A stretch of 64,000 bases of DNA from Kineosporia corallincola (GCF_018499875.1 NZ_JAHBAY010000008.1:62001-126000), one strand, 5' to 3'. Numbered from the stretch's first letter, positions 33,941-41,860 are shown. Made by a program: numbers and translations. Notes: generated by a model from the letters alone, not told the origin.

Positions 33941-36148
33941 ATGACTGCGACCGTGGACAGCCCGACCGGGCACCCGAACGGTGAGCCGCCCGGCAACCCT
34001 CCGGCCGGGCGGGGCCGGGTGAGCGGCCTGGGCCGTCGCATCGTCAGGGGCCGTGAGCAGGACCCGGCCTGGGTGCGCCCCGCGCTGCTCACCCTGCTGG
34101 TGGTCACGGCCGTGCTCTACCTGTGGAACCTCAGCGTGTCCGGCTGGGCGAACTCCTTCTACTCCGCCGCGGTGCAGGCCGGTTCGGAGAGCTGGAAGGC
34201 GTTCTTCTTCGGCTCGTCCGACGCCTCCAACGCGATCACCGTGGACAAGACCCCGCTGGCCCTGTGGCCGATGGACCTGTCCGTGCGGATCTTCGGGTTG
34301 CACTCCTGGGCCATCCTGATGCCGCAGGCCCTGATGGGCGTGGCATCGGTGGGTCTGCTCTTCACCATCGTGCGGCGGCACTTCGGCCCGGGCGCCGGCC
34401 TGCTGGCCGGTGCGGCGCTGGCGTTCACCCCGGTGGCCACGCTGATGTTCCGGTTCAACAACCCAGACGCGCTGCTGGTGCTGTTGATGACCGCGGGCGT
34501 CTACTTCGTGATGCGGGCCGTGGAGCACGCGAAGATGCGCTGGCTGCTGCTGGCCGGCGTGATGATCGGCCTGGGCTTCCTGACCAAGCAGCTCCAGGCC
34601 CTGCTGGTGGTGCCGGCCTTCGGCCTGACCTACCTGTGGGCCGCGCCGACCACGTTCCTCAAGCGGATCGGCCACCTGCTGGCCGCCTTCGTGGTGATGA
34701 TCGTGTCGGCCGGCTGGTACATCGCGATCGTCGAGTTCTGGCCCGCCTCGTCACGGCCGTACATCGGCGGCACGCAGACCAACTCGATCCTCGAACTGAC
34801 CTTCGGCTACAATGGTTTCGGCCGACTGACCGGCAACGAGACCGGCAGCGTCGGCACCAACGGCAACTGGGGCGAGACCGGCATCACCCGGCTGTTCACC
34901 ACCGAGTTCGCCAGCCAGATCGGCTGGCTGCTGCCGGCCGCGCTGATCCTGCTGGTGGCCGGCCTGGTCGCCACCCGGAAGCTGGCGCGCACCAGCGCCG
35001 TTCGCGCCCAGTTCATCGTCTGGGGCGGCTGGCTGGTGGTCACCTTCCTGACCTTCAGCTTCATGCAGGGCATCTTCCACTCGTACTACACCGTGGCCCT
35101 TTCCCCGGCGATCGCCGCCCTCGCCGGCATCGGCGTGGCCACGCTCTACCGCACCCGCTCGGTGCTCGGCATGTTCGTGCTGGCCGCGACGGTGCTGGTC
35201 ACCGCCCTCTGGACGTTCACACTGCTGGCCGAGAGCTCGGACTGGCACCCGTGGCTGCGCTACGTCGTGCTGCTCACCGGTGTGATCGCGGCCATCGGCC
35301 TGGCGGCGTCGGGCTGGCTGGCCGGGCGGCTGTCCGGCCGCACCCGGCAGCGCACGATGCTGGTCATCGGCGCGATCGCGGTGGTCTCGGCCCTGCTCGG
35401 CCCGGTCGGGTACTCGATGAACACGGCCACCTCGTCGCACACCGGCGCCATCCCCACGGCCGGCCCGAGCACCGGCACGGGCGGTTTCGGTGGTGGCGGA
35501 GGCCGCGGCGGCACAGGCGGCCCGGGCGGCGGTGGCGGTGGCGGCTTCGGTGGCCCGGGCCAGAGCCAGGGCCAGACACAGGGGCAGGGCCAGAGCCAGG
35601 GGCAGGGCCAGAGCCAGGGGCAGGGCCAGGCCCAGGGCGGCACCCAGTCGCAGGGCGGCACCACCGGCCAGTCACAGGGCGGCACCCAGTCCCAGGACGG
35701 CGGCACCACCGGTGGCATGGGTGGCATGGGTGGCATGGGCGGGGGCGGGGGCATGGGCGGCCTGCTCAACGCCACCACCCCGAGCGACGAGATGGTCGCG
35801 GCGCTGGAGGCCGGCGCCGACAGCTACACCTGGGTGGCTGCGACGGTCGGCTCGAACAACGCGGCCGGCTACCAGCTGGCCACGGAGGAACCGGTGATGG
35901 CCATCGGCGGCTACAACGGAACCGACGCCTACCCGTCGCTGGAACAGTTCAAGGAGTACGTGGCCGACGGCCAGATCCACTACTTCATCGACAGCGGCTC
36001 GACCAGCAGCGGCACCGACTCGGGCGGCAGTGACGTGGCCCAGCAGATCACCGAGTGGGTCGAGGCCAACTACACCGCCACCACGATCGGCAGCACCACG
36101 GTGTACGACCTGACGGCCACGGCCACCACCACGACCGCGGCCGGCTGA
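33941..36148 (+). CDS. ArnT/PMT-like membrane glycosyltransferase (YkcB-like, GT39/GT83 type)
   Basis: A 735-residue polytopic glycosyltransferase that should use a polyprenyl-phosphate sugar outside the membrane. About eleven to thirteen helices span residues 45-500. The catalytic-loop motif ITVDKTPLALWPMDLSVRIFG (in segments VDKTPLALW) is typical of YkcB relatives. A Gly/Gln-rich linker at about 510-600 is followed by an extracytoplasmic domain (SYTWVAATVGSNNAAG, VMAIGGYNGTD, IHYFIDSG) found in this subfamily. Sugar and acceptor are unknown. ATG 33941 sits shortly after the apbE stop, so the two are probably co-transcribed. Confidence 0.85.
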   Translation: MTATVDSPTGHPNGEPPGNPPAGRGRVSGLGRRIVRGREQDPAWVRPALLTLLVVTAVLYLWNLSVSGWANSFYSAAVQAGSESWKAFFFGSSDASNAITVDKTPLALWPMDLSVRIFGLHSWAILMPQALMGVASVGLLFTIVRRHFGPGAGLLAGAALAFTPVATLMFRFNNPDALLVLLMTAGVYFVMRAVEHAKMRWLLLAGVMIGLGFLTKQLQALLVVPAFGLTYLWAAPTTFLKRIGHLLAAFVVMIVSAGWYIAIVEFWPASSRPYIGGTQTNSILELTFGYNGFGRLTGNETGSVGTNGNWGETGITRLFTTEFASQIGWLLPAALILLVAGLVATRKLARTSAVRAQFIVWGGWLVVTFLTFSFMQGIFHSYYTVALSPAIAALAGIGVATLYRTRSVLGMFVLAATVLVTALWTFTLLAESSDWHPWLRYVVLLTGVIAAIGLAASGWLAGRLSGRTRQRTMLVIGAIAVVSALLGPVGYSMNTATSSHTGAIPTAGPSTGTGGFGGGGGRGGTGGPGGGGGGGFGGPGQSQGQTQGQGQSQGQGQSQGQGQAQGGTQSQGGTTGQSQGGTQSQDGGTTGGMGGMGGMGGGGGMGGLLNATTPSDEMVAALEAGADSYTWVAATVGSNNAAGYQLATEEPVMAIGGYNGTDAYPSLEQFKEYVADGQIHYFIDSGSTSSGTDSGGSDVAQQITEWVEANYTATTIGSTTVYDLTATATTTTAAG
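35585..35638 (+). repeat. 18-bp direct repeats in the glycosyltransferase linker
   Basis: Two perfect copies of an 18-base unit (35585-35602, 35603-35620) plus one degenerate copy. They encode repeated GQ/SQ residues of the flexible linker between the membrane part and the external domain. Confidence 0.85.
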
Positions 36149-36583
36149 TCCAATCCCCTCGTGATCATGCGCGTTTCGCCTCCACCCGAGGCGGGACGTG
36201 CATGATCACGAACGTTTTGGGGACGACGAAACGCTCCCGAACGGTTCCCGGCCGATCTCCGGAACGATTCCCGGCGGCCCCGCGCAAGATCGGCTCCCGG
36301 GCCGTCCGGCCGGTCCGTGATTTGTGTCCCGAGTCCTCTCCCCGGCCCGCACGACGGCCAGATCCGGCCCTCAGCACCGCCGATTTTTTCCTGACCTGCG
36401 AAAAGGCCGACCCTGAGCGGCAAAACATGATCTTGACGGCATCCCCGGAACGTCCAGCCGACCGGGCGAGAACCCACGAACCACCCCGTCCGTCCCAGCG
36501 TCCGACGTTATTCATGCCGTAGTCTCGGCGCGGCGATACACCGCAAAATCCGAACGCGCACGCCGAGACCGTCAGGGAGAACC
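36149..36583. other. Intergenic region after the glycosyltransferase gene
   Basis: A 435-base stretch. Its first part holds the nested hairpin at 36160-36210. The rest can be translated for about 100 codons from a start at 36201, but composition is irregular and no family is recognisable, so I do not call a gene. It presumably contains the promoter of the small gene at 36584. Confidence 0.5.
36160..36210 (+). terminator. Nested hairpin with GTGATCATGC core after the glycosyltransferase gene
   Basis: Outer 11-base arms (36160-36170 with 36200-36210) enclose an inner stem CGCCTC/GAGGCG at 36177-36193. It lies 12 bases after the stop. The outer arm shares its core with the hairpin at 27108-27152. 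Confidence 0.65.
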
Positions 36584-36739
36584 GTGGGCACGCTGGCAGA
36601 CCTCGTCAACACCGGCATCCTGATCAGTGGCTCGATCGCGGGAGGACAGCTCGCCTGGCTGGGCGTGGACAAGCTGATCGGCAAGATCGGCGTCGAGCCC
36701 CGGCACTGGCTGGAGAGCAAGCTGCGCAGCGAGCCCTGA
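36584..36739 (+). CDS. Small hypothetical protein, 51 residues
   Basis: A short reading frame with GTG start, preceded by CAGGGAGAACC (AGGGAG ribosome site), and ending in TGA at 36739. Third codon positions are almost all G or C, as in neighbouring true genes. The product begins VGTLADLVNTG, contains a weakly hydrophobic glycine-rich stretch (ILISGSIAGGQLAWLGVDKL), and ends in a charged helix. I do not recognise a family. It lies 88 bases before the response regulator gene and could be transcribed with it. Confidence 0.5.
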   Translation: MGTLADLVNTGILISGSIAGGQLAWLGVDKLIGKIGVEPRHWLESKLRSEP

Positions 36740-36812
36740 TCCACCCCTGATCCACGTCCGTCCGAGCCGGGCCGGGCGTGACCGGGCCCCTCGTCGTCCA
36801 CCATGGGGCCGA

Positions 36813-36818
36813 TACCCT
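36813..36818 (+). promoter_or_regulatory. Candidate -10 element of a leaderless response-regulator transcript
   Basis: TACCCT fits the actinobacterial TAnnnT -10 pattern and lies eight bases before GTG 36827, the spacing expected when transcription starts at the initiation codon. No good -35 was found. Confidence 0.4.
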
Positions 36819-36826
36819 CGGCTCTC

Positions 36827-37489
36827 GTGACGCTGCGAGTGCTGGTGGCCGACGACCAGGAACTGGTCCGGACGGGCTACGTGACGATTCTGTCGGCGCA
36901 GCCAGACATCGACGTCGTCGGTGAGGCACCGGACGGACGCACCGCGGTCGACCTGGCGCGCCGCCTGACCCCCGACGTGGTGGTCATGGATGTGCGCATG
37001 CCCGTGCTCGACGGCATCTCCGCCACCCGGGAACTGGCCGGGCCGGGCGTGGAGAATCCGGCGAAAGTGCTGGTGGTGACCACTTTTCAGTTGGACGAGT
37101 ACGTCTATGAGGCGTTGCGCGCCGGAGCCAGCGGGTTCCTGCTGAAGGATTCCCCGCCGGCCGAGCTGCTGAACGGCATCCGGGTGATCGCCGCCGGTGA
37201 ATCCCTGCTCGCCCCCGCCGTCACCCGGCGGCTGGTGGGCCGATTCGGCGAGCGTGTGCGGCCGAGCGGCCCGGCGTCGCAGGCTCTGGACGCCCTGGCC
37301 CCGCGCGAGGTGGAGGTGCTGAAGCTGATCGCCGAGGGCATGTCCAACGCCGAGATCGCCGAGGCGATGGTGGTGAGCCGGGAGACGGTGAAGACCTACG
37401 TGTCACGCATCCTGACCAAGCTCGACCTCCGCGACCGGGTGCAGGCCGTGGTGTTCGCTCACCGTAACGGTCTGGTCGGGTCGGCCTGA
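36827..37489 (+). CDS. NarL/FixJ-type response regulator with LuxR DNA-binding domain
   Basis: A 220-residue two-component regulator. Residues 1-120 form the receiver domain, with acidic VADDQ, phospho-acceptor Asp in VVVMDVRMP, and Lys in GFLLKDSPP. The LuxR-type helix-turn-helix follows (LAPREVEVLKLIAEGMSNAEIAE, in part). The start is GTG 36827, giving VTLRVLVADDQ; ATG 36803 would add eight residues (MGPIPSAL). No histidine kinase lies beside it, so the signal is unknown. The neighbouring CPBP protease gene follows on the same strand after 129 bases. Confidence 0.92.
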   Translation: MTLRVLVADDQELVRTGYVTILSAQPDIDVVGEAPDGRTAVDLARRLTPDVVVMDVRMPVLDGISATRELAGPGVENPAKVLVVTTFQLDEYVYEALRAGASGFLLKDSPPAELLNGIRVIAAGESLLAPAVTRRLVGRFGERVRPSGPASQALDALAPREVEVLKLIAEGMSNAEIAEAMVVSRETVKTYVSRILTKLDLRDRVQAVVFAHRNGLVGSA

Positions 37490-37618
37490 TCCGGCTCTGT
37501 CCCCCGTGAGAGCTACACGAAGTGTGCTCCGCGGTGGGATTCGGGGGAATGCCTCCCGTTCCTAGTGTTCTGGATGTGGCCAGGAGGGCCACGGACCACG
37601 AACGAGGAGGCATTCCAG

Positions 37619-38476
37619 ATGCTGGCCCACCTGCGCAAAAGCGTTCTGACCCGGATGATCGCGCTGATCGTCCTGTTCATGCTGGTCGACTCGGTCGTGG
37701 CCGGCGGGCTGTCCAGGATGGTCGACACCACCAACCCGTTCCAGGCGCTGCTGGTGCTGGTGCTCGGTGGGCTGGCCGCCTGGGGCACCCTGCGGCTGTA
37801 TCGCTACGTGATCAACCAGCTGGAGCTGCGGGAGCCCGACGAGATCGCTCCCGAGGGAGCCGGCCGGGCAGTCCGGAAGGGTACCTACATCGGTATCGCC
37901 CTGCTCACCCTGGTGATGCTGCTGATCGCGATGTTCGGCGGGTACGAGTCGCTGGGCTGGGGTTCGGTCTGGCCGATGCTCTCGTTCGCCGGGCTGATGG
38001 TGGCCGTCGCGGTGATCGAGGAGCTGGTGTTCCGCGCCATCCTGTTCCGCCTGCTCGAGCAGATGACCGGCACCGTCGGCGCTCTCGTCGGCTCGGCCCT
38101 GATCTTCGGCGCCATGCACCTGATCAACCCGAACGCCACGCTGTGGGGCGCGGTGTCGATCGCGGTGCAGGGTGGCCTGATGCTGGGCGCGATCTACGCC
38201 GTCACCCGCAACGTCTGGTTGCCGATCGGTTTCCACTTCGGCTGGAACTTCGCCCAGGCCGGCTTGTTCGGGGTCGCGGTGTCCGGCTCCGAGAACCGCG
38301 GCAGCGGCCTGCTGACGAGCGTGCTCGACGACGGCCCGACCGTGGTCACGGGTGGCGACTTCGGCCCGGAGGCCACCCTGTTCGCCCTGCTCAGTTGCCT
38401 GATCGTGTTCCTGGTGGTGCTCCGCAGGGTGCAGCTGCGCAGCCGCACGCAGGCTCGCGAACTGGCTGCCGCCTGA
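37619..38476 (+). CDS. CPBP-family intramembrane metalloprotease
   Basis: A 285-residue membrane protein of the CAAX protease/bacteriocin-processing (ABI) family. The signature E134-E135-x3-R139 (EELVFR), His167 in FGAMHL and H206-x3-N210 in HFGWN supply the expected active-site residues. Six to eight helices are visible. Bacterial members are linked to bacteriocin self-immunity or peptide processing, but the substrate here is unknown. ATG 37619 has CGAGGAGG upstream. The gene is followed by a hairpin shared with the convergent BP74-domain gene. Confidence 0.9.
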   Translation: MLAHLRKSVLTRMIALIVLFMLVDSVVAGGLSRMVDTTNPFQALLVLVLGGLAAWGTLRLYRYVINQLELREPDEIAPEGAGRAVRKGTYIGIALLTLVMLLIAMFGGYESLGWGSVWPMLSFAGLMVAVAVIEELVFRAILFRLLEQMTGTVGALVGSALIFGAMHLINPNATLWGAVSIAVQGGLMLGAIYAVTRNVWLPIGFHFGWNFAQAGLFGVAVSGSENRGSGLLTSVLDDGPTVVTGGDFGPEATLFALLSCLIVFLVVLRRVQLRSRTQARELAAA

Positions 38477-38593
38477 TCCGCCTCTCGATGGCATCCGCCC
38501 CGCTGGGGTCGGGATGCCGTCGCGGCGTTCTGGCCACGGGTGGATCGCCGCCCGGGCCTGTGGCGCAGATGCGACCGGTCGCACCGGACTCCG

Positions 38594-38630
38594 TCAGGGG
38601 CTGCTCCCGTCGTCCGAAAACAGCCCCTGA
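38594..38630. terminator. Bidirectional terminator between convergent CPBP and BP74 genes
   Basis: Perfect 10-base arms TCAGGGGCTG / CAGCCCCTGA (38594-38603, 38621-38630) with a 17-base loop. It lies in the 170-base convergent gap. Confidence 0.75.
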
Positions 38631-38646
38631 AACGGTGATTCACCGA

Positions 38647-38988
38647 TCAGGCGGAAACCTCACGACTGAGCCGCGAGTCCCAGGGGCACCAGTAGGCTCC
38701 CGGCAGGAAGGCACCGCCCGCCTCGTCCAGGTGGTCCTCCAGGTACTGCATGTTCGCGTCGCACACCTCGATGGCGAACGAGAAGAACACCACCGTGTCG
38801 GGGTCGAGGTGGTAGCTGTACCCCGGGTTGTAGGGCTTGCTCTCCTTGCGGAAGCGCCCCATCACGTGGACCTCGCTGGTCTCCTCGCCCGAGAGAATCT
38901 TCCGGGCCTTGTTGATCTTTCCCTCGTCGGTCAGCTCGAAGATGAACTCGCCCCCGCCGCTGGCCTGCTTGAAAGCGAAAAGTGCCAT
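38647..38988 (-). CDS. BP74 N-terminal-domain-like protein
   Basis: A 113-residue single-domain protein. The blocks FIFELTDEGKINKARKILSG (split here as FIFELTD and KARKILSGEE), HVMGRF, YNPGYSYHLDP, CDANMQYLEDHLDE and WCPWDSRL match the N-terminal domain of BP74, a Dictyostelium adhesion-related phosphoprotein, and of its bacterial relatives. The bacterial function is unknown. There is no signal peptide. GGGGGGA precedes the ATG at 38988. It stands alone, convergent with the CPBP protease gene. Confidence 0.72.
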   Translation of the reverse strand: MALFAFKQASGGGEFIFELTDEGKINKARKILSGEETSEVHVMGRFRKESKPYNPGYSYHLDPDTVVFFSFAIEVCDANMQYLEDHLDEAGGAFLPGAYWCPWDSRLSREVSA

Positions 38989-39126
38989 GGATTCCCCCCG
39001 TTGGTTGTCGTTCGCCCAACAGCCAGCAACCGTAGCCGGGGCGATCGAGGGCAGACAATGAACCGAAGAGGGGGATGATCACTGGGGCGTCCCGGCAAAC
39101 TTGGGGGACTCGTCGCCCGGGCGTGT

Positions 39127-39975
39127 TCAGCGGTCCATGATCTCCGTCGCCACGAGCTCGGCGGCGTTCACGTCCGCGGAGGTCCGGCCGATGAAGAACC
39201 GCGACGCCTTGCCCGGGTGCGGCACGGTGTGGCCGCCGCCGTGCACGGTGTAGAGCACCACGTGTGGACGCTCCCCCTCCCGGAACTCGGTGCGTTCCAC
39301 TGACGTCGTGGTCGAGCGGGCGGGCAGGCGGGTGGTGACCGGTTCGGTCTCGATGCCGTTGTGGGCGGCGAAGTAACGAGCGGTCGCGGGCATCGAGAGC
39401 GCCGTTCCACCCACCTTGAAGAACTTCTGCTTCCAGCGCTGCATCGTGCCGCCCTGGTAGGGAACGACCGGGTCGGCGGTGCCGTGGACCAGCAGAACGG
39501 GCATCGGGACGGGGCCGACCGCGGGGGACGGGAGCAGGAAGCTCTCGGGAACCGGCATGGTGGCGGCGAACACCGCCGCGCCGGCGATCAGCTCCGGTAC
39601 CTCATGGATCAGCCGCATCACCATCTGCCCACCGTTGGAGTACCCGACGGCGAACACCCGGCGCCGGTCGACGCCGTGACCGGCCACCAGCTGCGCGATC
39701 ACGGCACGCACGAAGCCCACGTCGTCGATGTTCTCGGTGCGGGCCGGGAAGAAACTCTCCCGCCGCGCGTCGTTCCAGTTGTGCCGGTGCCCGTCGAGAT
39801 AGGCCACCAGCGCCCCCTTCTCGGCCAGTCGGTCGAAGGCGCGACCGGTGAACTTCCGGTGCCCGGCCCCGGTCTGCGTGGAACCGTGGAAGATCAGGAC
39901 GAGGTCGGGCCCGGCATCACCCACGAGCGTGAAAGTCCTCTTCCGGTCACCGACATGGACGCTGTGCTCTGTCAT
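39127..39975 (-). CDS. PHB depolymerase/LpqC-type esterase
   Basis: A 282-residue alpha/beta hydrolase. The oxyanion region is IFHGSTQTG, the nucleophile Ser lies in VGYSNGGQM, Asp in GTADPVVP and His in GGGHTVPHP. These match the poly(3-hydroxybutyrate) depolymerase/feruloyl-esterase group (COG3509). It lacks a signal peptide, so a cytoplasmic ester substrate is likely. ATG 39975 gives MTEHSVHVGDRKR; longer starts would run through the MerR gene and its operator. It is divergent from the MerR regulator, whose operator overlaps the promoter gap. Confidence 0.85.
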   Translation of the reverse strand: MTEHSVHVGDRKRTFTLVGDAGPDLVLIFHGSTQTGAGHRKFTGRAFDRLAEKGALVAYLDGHRHNWNDARRESFFPARTENIDDVGFVRAVIAQLVAGHGVDRRRVFAVGYSNGGQMVMRLIHEVPELIAGAAVFAATMPVPESFLLPSPAVGPVPMPVLLVHGTADPVVPYQGGTMQRWKQKFFKVGGTALSMPATARYFAAHNGIETEPVTTRLPARSTTTSVERTEFREGERPHVVLYTVHGGGHTVPHPGKASRFFIGRTSADVNAAELVATEIMDR

Positions 39976-39992
39976 GTGGGCGACGCTAAACT

Positions 39993-40007
39993 TTGACATC
40001 GTGTCAA
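39993..40007. promoter_or_regulatory. MerR-type operator between esterase and regulator genes
   Basis: TTGACA-TCG-TGTCAA, a perfect six-base inverted repeat, lies in the 57-base divergent gap. Each arm can also act as a -35 hexamer in one direction. This arrangement is typical of MerR-controlled promoters. Confidence 0.65.
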
Positions 40008-40032
40008 GGTCAAGCCTGAGGATCAGCCGACG

Positions 40033-40386
40033 ATGAAGATCAGCGAACTGAGCGCGAAGACCGGTGTCAGCCCCCGTTCCCTGCGCTATTACGAGCAGCA
40101 GGGCCTGTTCGAGGCCGTGCGTCTGCCCAACGGCTACCGGGACTACGACGCGGAGGTCATGAGCACCGTGCTGACCGTGCGGTCCCTGCTCGACCTGGGC
40201 TTCCCCATGGACCTGATCCGCACCGTCCTGCCCTGCACCACGGGTGAGAACAAGGATCAGGTGGTCTGCGAGGGCGTGACCGAGCGGGTGCGGCAGATCC
40301 GCGACGAGATGGCGGAGCGTGTCGTCCATCTGGAGCGCACGCGAGACACGCTGACCGGATTCCTGGCGGGGCGGGAGGCCGGCTGA
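40033..40386 (+). CDS. MerR-family transcriptional regulator
   Basis: A 117-residue regulator. The winged helix is KISELSAKTGVSPRSLRYYEQQGLF (given as KTGVSPRSLRYYEQQG), followed by the R-x-x-NGYRDY wing and a C-terminal coiled coil (RQIRDEMAERVVHLERTRDTL). Cys residues at C75 and C83 might sense redox or metal, but this is inference. It is divergent from an esterase gene with a palindromic operator between them, so the esterase is the likely target. Length is normal for the short MerR group. Confidence 0.92.
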   Translation: MKISELSAKTGVSPRSLRYYEQQGLFEAVRLPNGYRDYDAEVMSTVLTVRSLLDLGFPMDLIRTVLPCTTGENKDQVVCEGVTERVRQIRDEMAERVVHLERTRDTLTGFLAGREAG

Positions 40387-40405
40387 GCAGCGACGTCGAG
40401 TCGCC

Positions 40406-40816
40406 TCACCCGAGCCGCTTACCCAGCACCACCACCTCGGCGTCCGTATAGCCCAGGCGCTCGTAGAACCCGGCCGCCGCGGTGTTGTCCGCCCGCACCA
40501 TGAGCTGGATCTTCGGAATGCGGCGGCCCGCCACCCAGTCCTCGCAGGCCGCCATCATCAGCCGCCCGACCCCCGCACCCTGCCGGTCCGGCGCCACCGC
40601 CAGGTAGTACACCCAGCCACGATGCCCGTCGTGACCGACCATCGCCGTGGCCACCAGCGTCCCGTCGTCCACCGCACCCAGCACCGCCGAGTCGTCCCCC
40701 TCCACGGCCCTGCGCAGGTCGGCGGCCGGGTCGTTCCAGGGGCGGGTCAGGCCGGTCTCGTGCCAGAGCTTGACCGCGGCGTCGTGCAGATTCTCGGGGA
40801 GGACGTCGATCTTCAT
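40406..40816 (-). CDS. GNAT-family N-acetyltransferase
   Basis: A 136-residue acetyltransferase with the acetyl-CoA loop Q/R-x-x-G-x-G/A in PDRQGAGVGRLMM, the upstream beta-bulge WVYYLAVAP, and the C-terminal NTAAAGFYERLGY motif. Its shape is that of the YpeA/RimI-like group of 130-140 residues. The acceptor amine is unknown. It is convergent with the MerR gene (19 bases between stops) and divergent from the SMR gene, with the SMR operator in the shared 103-base gap. Confidence 0.88.
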   Translation of the reverse strand: MKIDVLPENLHDAAVKLWHETGLTRPWNDPAADLRRAVEGDDSAVLGAVDDGTLVATAMVGHDGHRGWVYYLAVAPDRQGAGVGRLMMAACEDWVAGRRIPKIQLMVRADNTAAAGFYERLGYTDAEVVVLGKRLG

Positions 40817-40882
40817 CTGCGGAGGTTAGGCCCTCCGGATCAACTTTGGTTTCACGGGGAACAATGGCCACACGCATTGACT

Positions 40883-40910
40883 TGTACGAACGTACTAGTA
40901 CAGACGTACA
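40883..40910. promoter_or_regulatory. 28-bp palindromic TetR-type operator before the SMR gene
   Basis: The arms TGTACG and CGTACA flank a perfect central GTACTAGTAC, separated by mismatched three-base spacers (AAC, AGA). A -35-like TTGACT abuts it at 40877-40882 and the GGAG ribosome site follows at 40911. Repressor binding would cover the promoter. The TetR gene two positions downstream is the likely ligand. Confidence 0.75.
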
Positions 40911-40919
40911 GGAGTCCCC

Positions 40920-41240
40920 ATGGCGTACATCATGCTGATCGCGGCGATCGGTCTAGAGGTGCTCGGCACCAGCCTTCTGCCCTCCACGCAGGGATTCACC
41001 AGACCGCTGCCCAGCGTGCTCTGCCTCGGGGCCTACGCGGTGGTGTTCGTGCTGCTCGGCCGCATCGTGGAGCACCTGCCGGTCGGGGTGGTCTACGCCA
41101 CCTGGTCGGGGCTCGGGATCGCCGCGATCATGCTGATCGGAGCCACTTTCCTGGGCGAGCCGCTGAGCCCGGCGAAGATCGCCGGAGCCGCGATGATCAT
41201 CGGTGGTGTGGTGGTGCTCAACGTCGCTGGGGTTCACTAG
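40920..41240 (+). CDS. Small multidrug resistance (SMR) efflux protein
   Basis: A 106-residue four-helix transporter. The membrane Glu is in AIGLEVLGTSLLPS, and VVYATWSGLGIAA is the family signature. Standard length, without the tail seen in the SMR protein at 31975. It should exchange protons for cationic drugs such as quaternary ammonium compounds, as a dual-topology dimer or paired with another SMR. It is co-transcribed with a TetR gene starting five bases downstream and is preceded by a 28-bp palindromic operator, so drug-induced derepression is likely. Confidence 0.93.
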   Translation: MAYIMLIAAIGLEVLGTSLLPSTQGFTRPLPSVLCLGAYAVVFVLLGRIVEHLPVGVVYATWSGLGIAAIMLIGATFLGEPLSPAKIAGAAMIIGGVVVLNVAGVH

Positions 41241-41245
41241 CCCGG

Positions 41246-41821
41246 GTGACCAGCCCACGCGATCCCGAAGGCCGGCGCCGTGCTCTGCTCGCGGCCACCG
41301 TCGAAGTGGTGGCGGAGGTCGGCGTCGCCCGCACCACGCACCGGGCGATCGCGGCCCGCGCCGGCGTGCCGCTCGGTGCCACCACCTACTACTTCCCCAC
41401 GCTGCACGACCTGATCGCCGCCGCTCTGGAGCAGGCCGGGGAGGCCTGGGACGCCGACCTCGAACGCTGGCAGTCGCAGCTGCGCGCGGTCCAGCAGTCA
41501 ATTGAGGACGACGAGGAGCCCGCGACCCGGCTCCCCGTCGTCCTCACGCACCTGGTTCTGGAGTATCTGGCCGACCAGCCCCGCGCCCGGCTGGAGTGCG
41601 AGCTGTATCTGGCGGCGGGGCACACGCCCGAGCTGCGCCCCCTGGCCACCCGCTGGCTGGTCGGGCTGCGTGACATTCTCACCGGGATCTCCGACAAGAC
41701 CACCGGATATGCCCTGGCCACCGTCGTCGACGGGGTGTTCCTCCAGGCCACGGTGACCGGCGAGGCGCCCGAGCCGGACCGGCTGCGGGCCGCGTTCGAG
41801 CGCCTCTGGGCCCGCGGCTGA
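41246..41821 (+). CDS. TetR-family repressor of the adjacent SMR gene (predicted)
   Basis: A 191-residue regulator. The N-terminal helix-turn-helix is RRRALLAATVEVVAEVG followed by TTHRAIAARAGVPLGATTYYF, a classical TetR recognition segment. The ligand-binding domain is about 130 residues. GTG 41246 lies five bases after the SMR stop, so the pair is one operon and the repressor is probably autoregulated through the operator at 40883-40910. That target is inferred from position and from the symmetry of the site. Confidence 0.92.
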   Translation: MTSPRDPEGRRRALLAATVEVVAEVGVARTTHRAIAARAGVPLGATTYYFPTLHDLIAAALEQAGEAWDADLERWQSQLRAVQQSIEDDEEPATRLPVVLTHLVLEYLADQPRARLECELYLAAGHTPELRPLATRWLVGLRDILTGISDKTTGYALATVVDGVFLQATVTGEAPEPDRLRAAFERLWARG

Positions 41822-41860
41822 GCAGGTTGAGCGGGTCGGAGCACCTGGCTTCCGCCGGGT

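Noticed and set aside
36201-36522. Possible gene MITNVLGTTKRS after the glycosyltransferase
   Set aside because: Its start lies in the terminator hairpin, codon use is irregular, and the product is Pro/Arg-rich without a recognisable fold.
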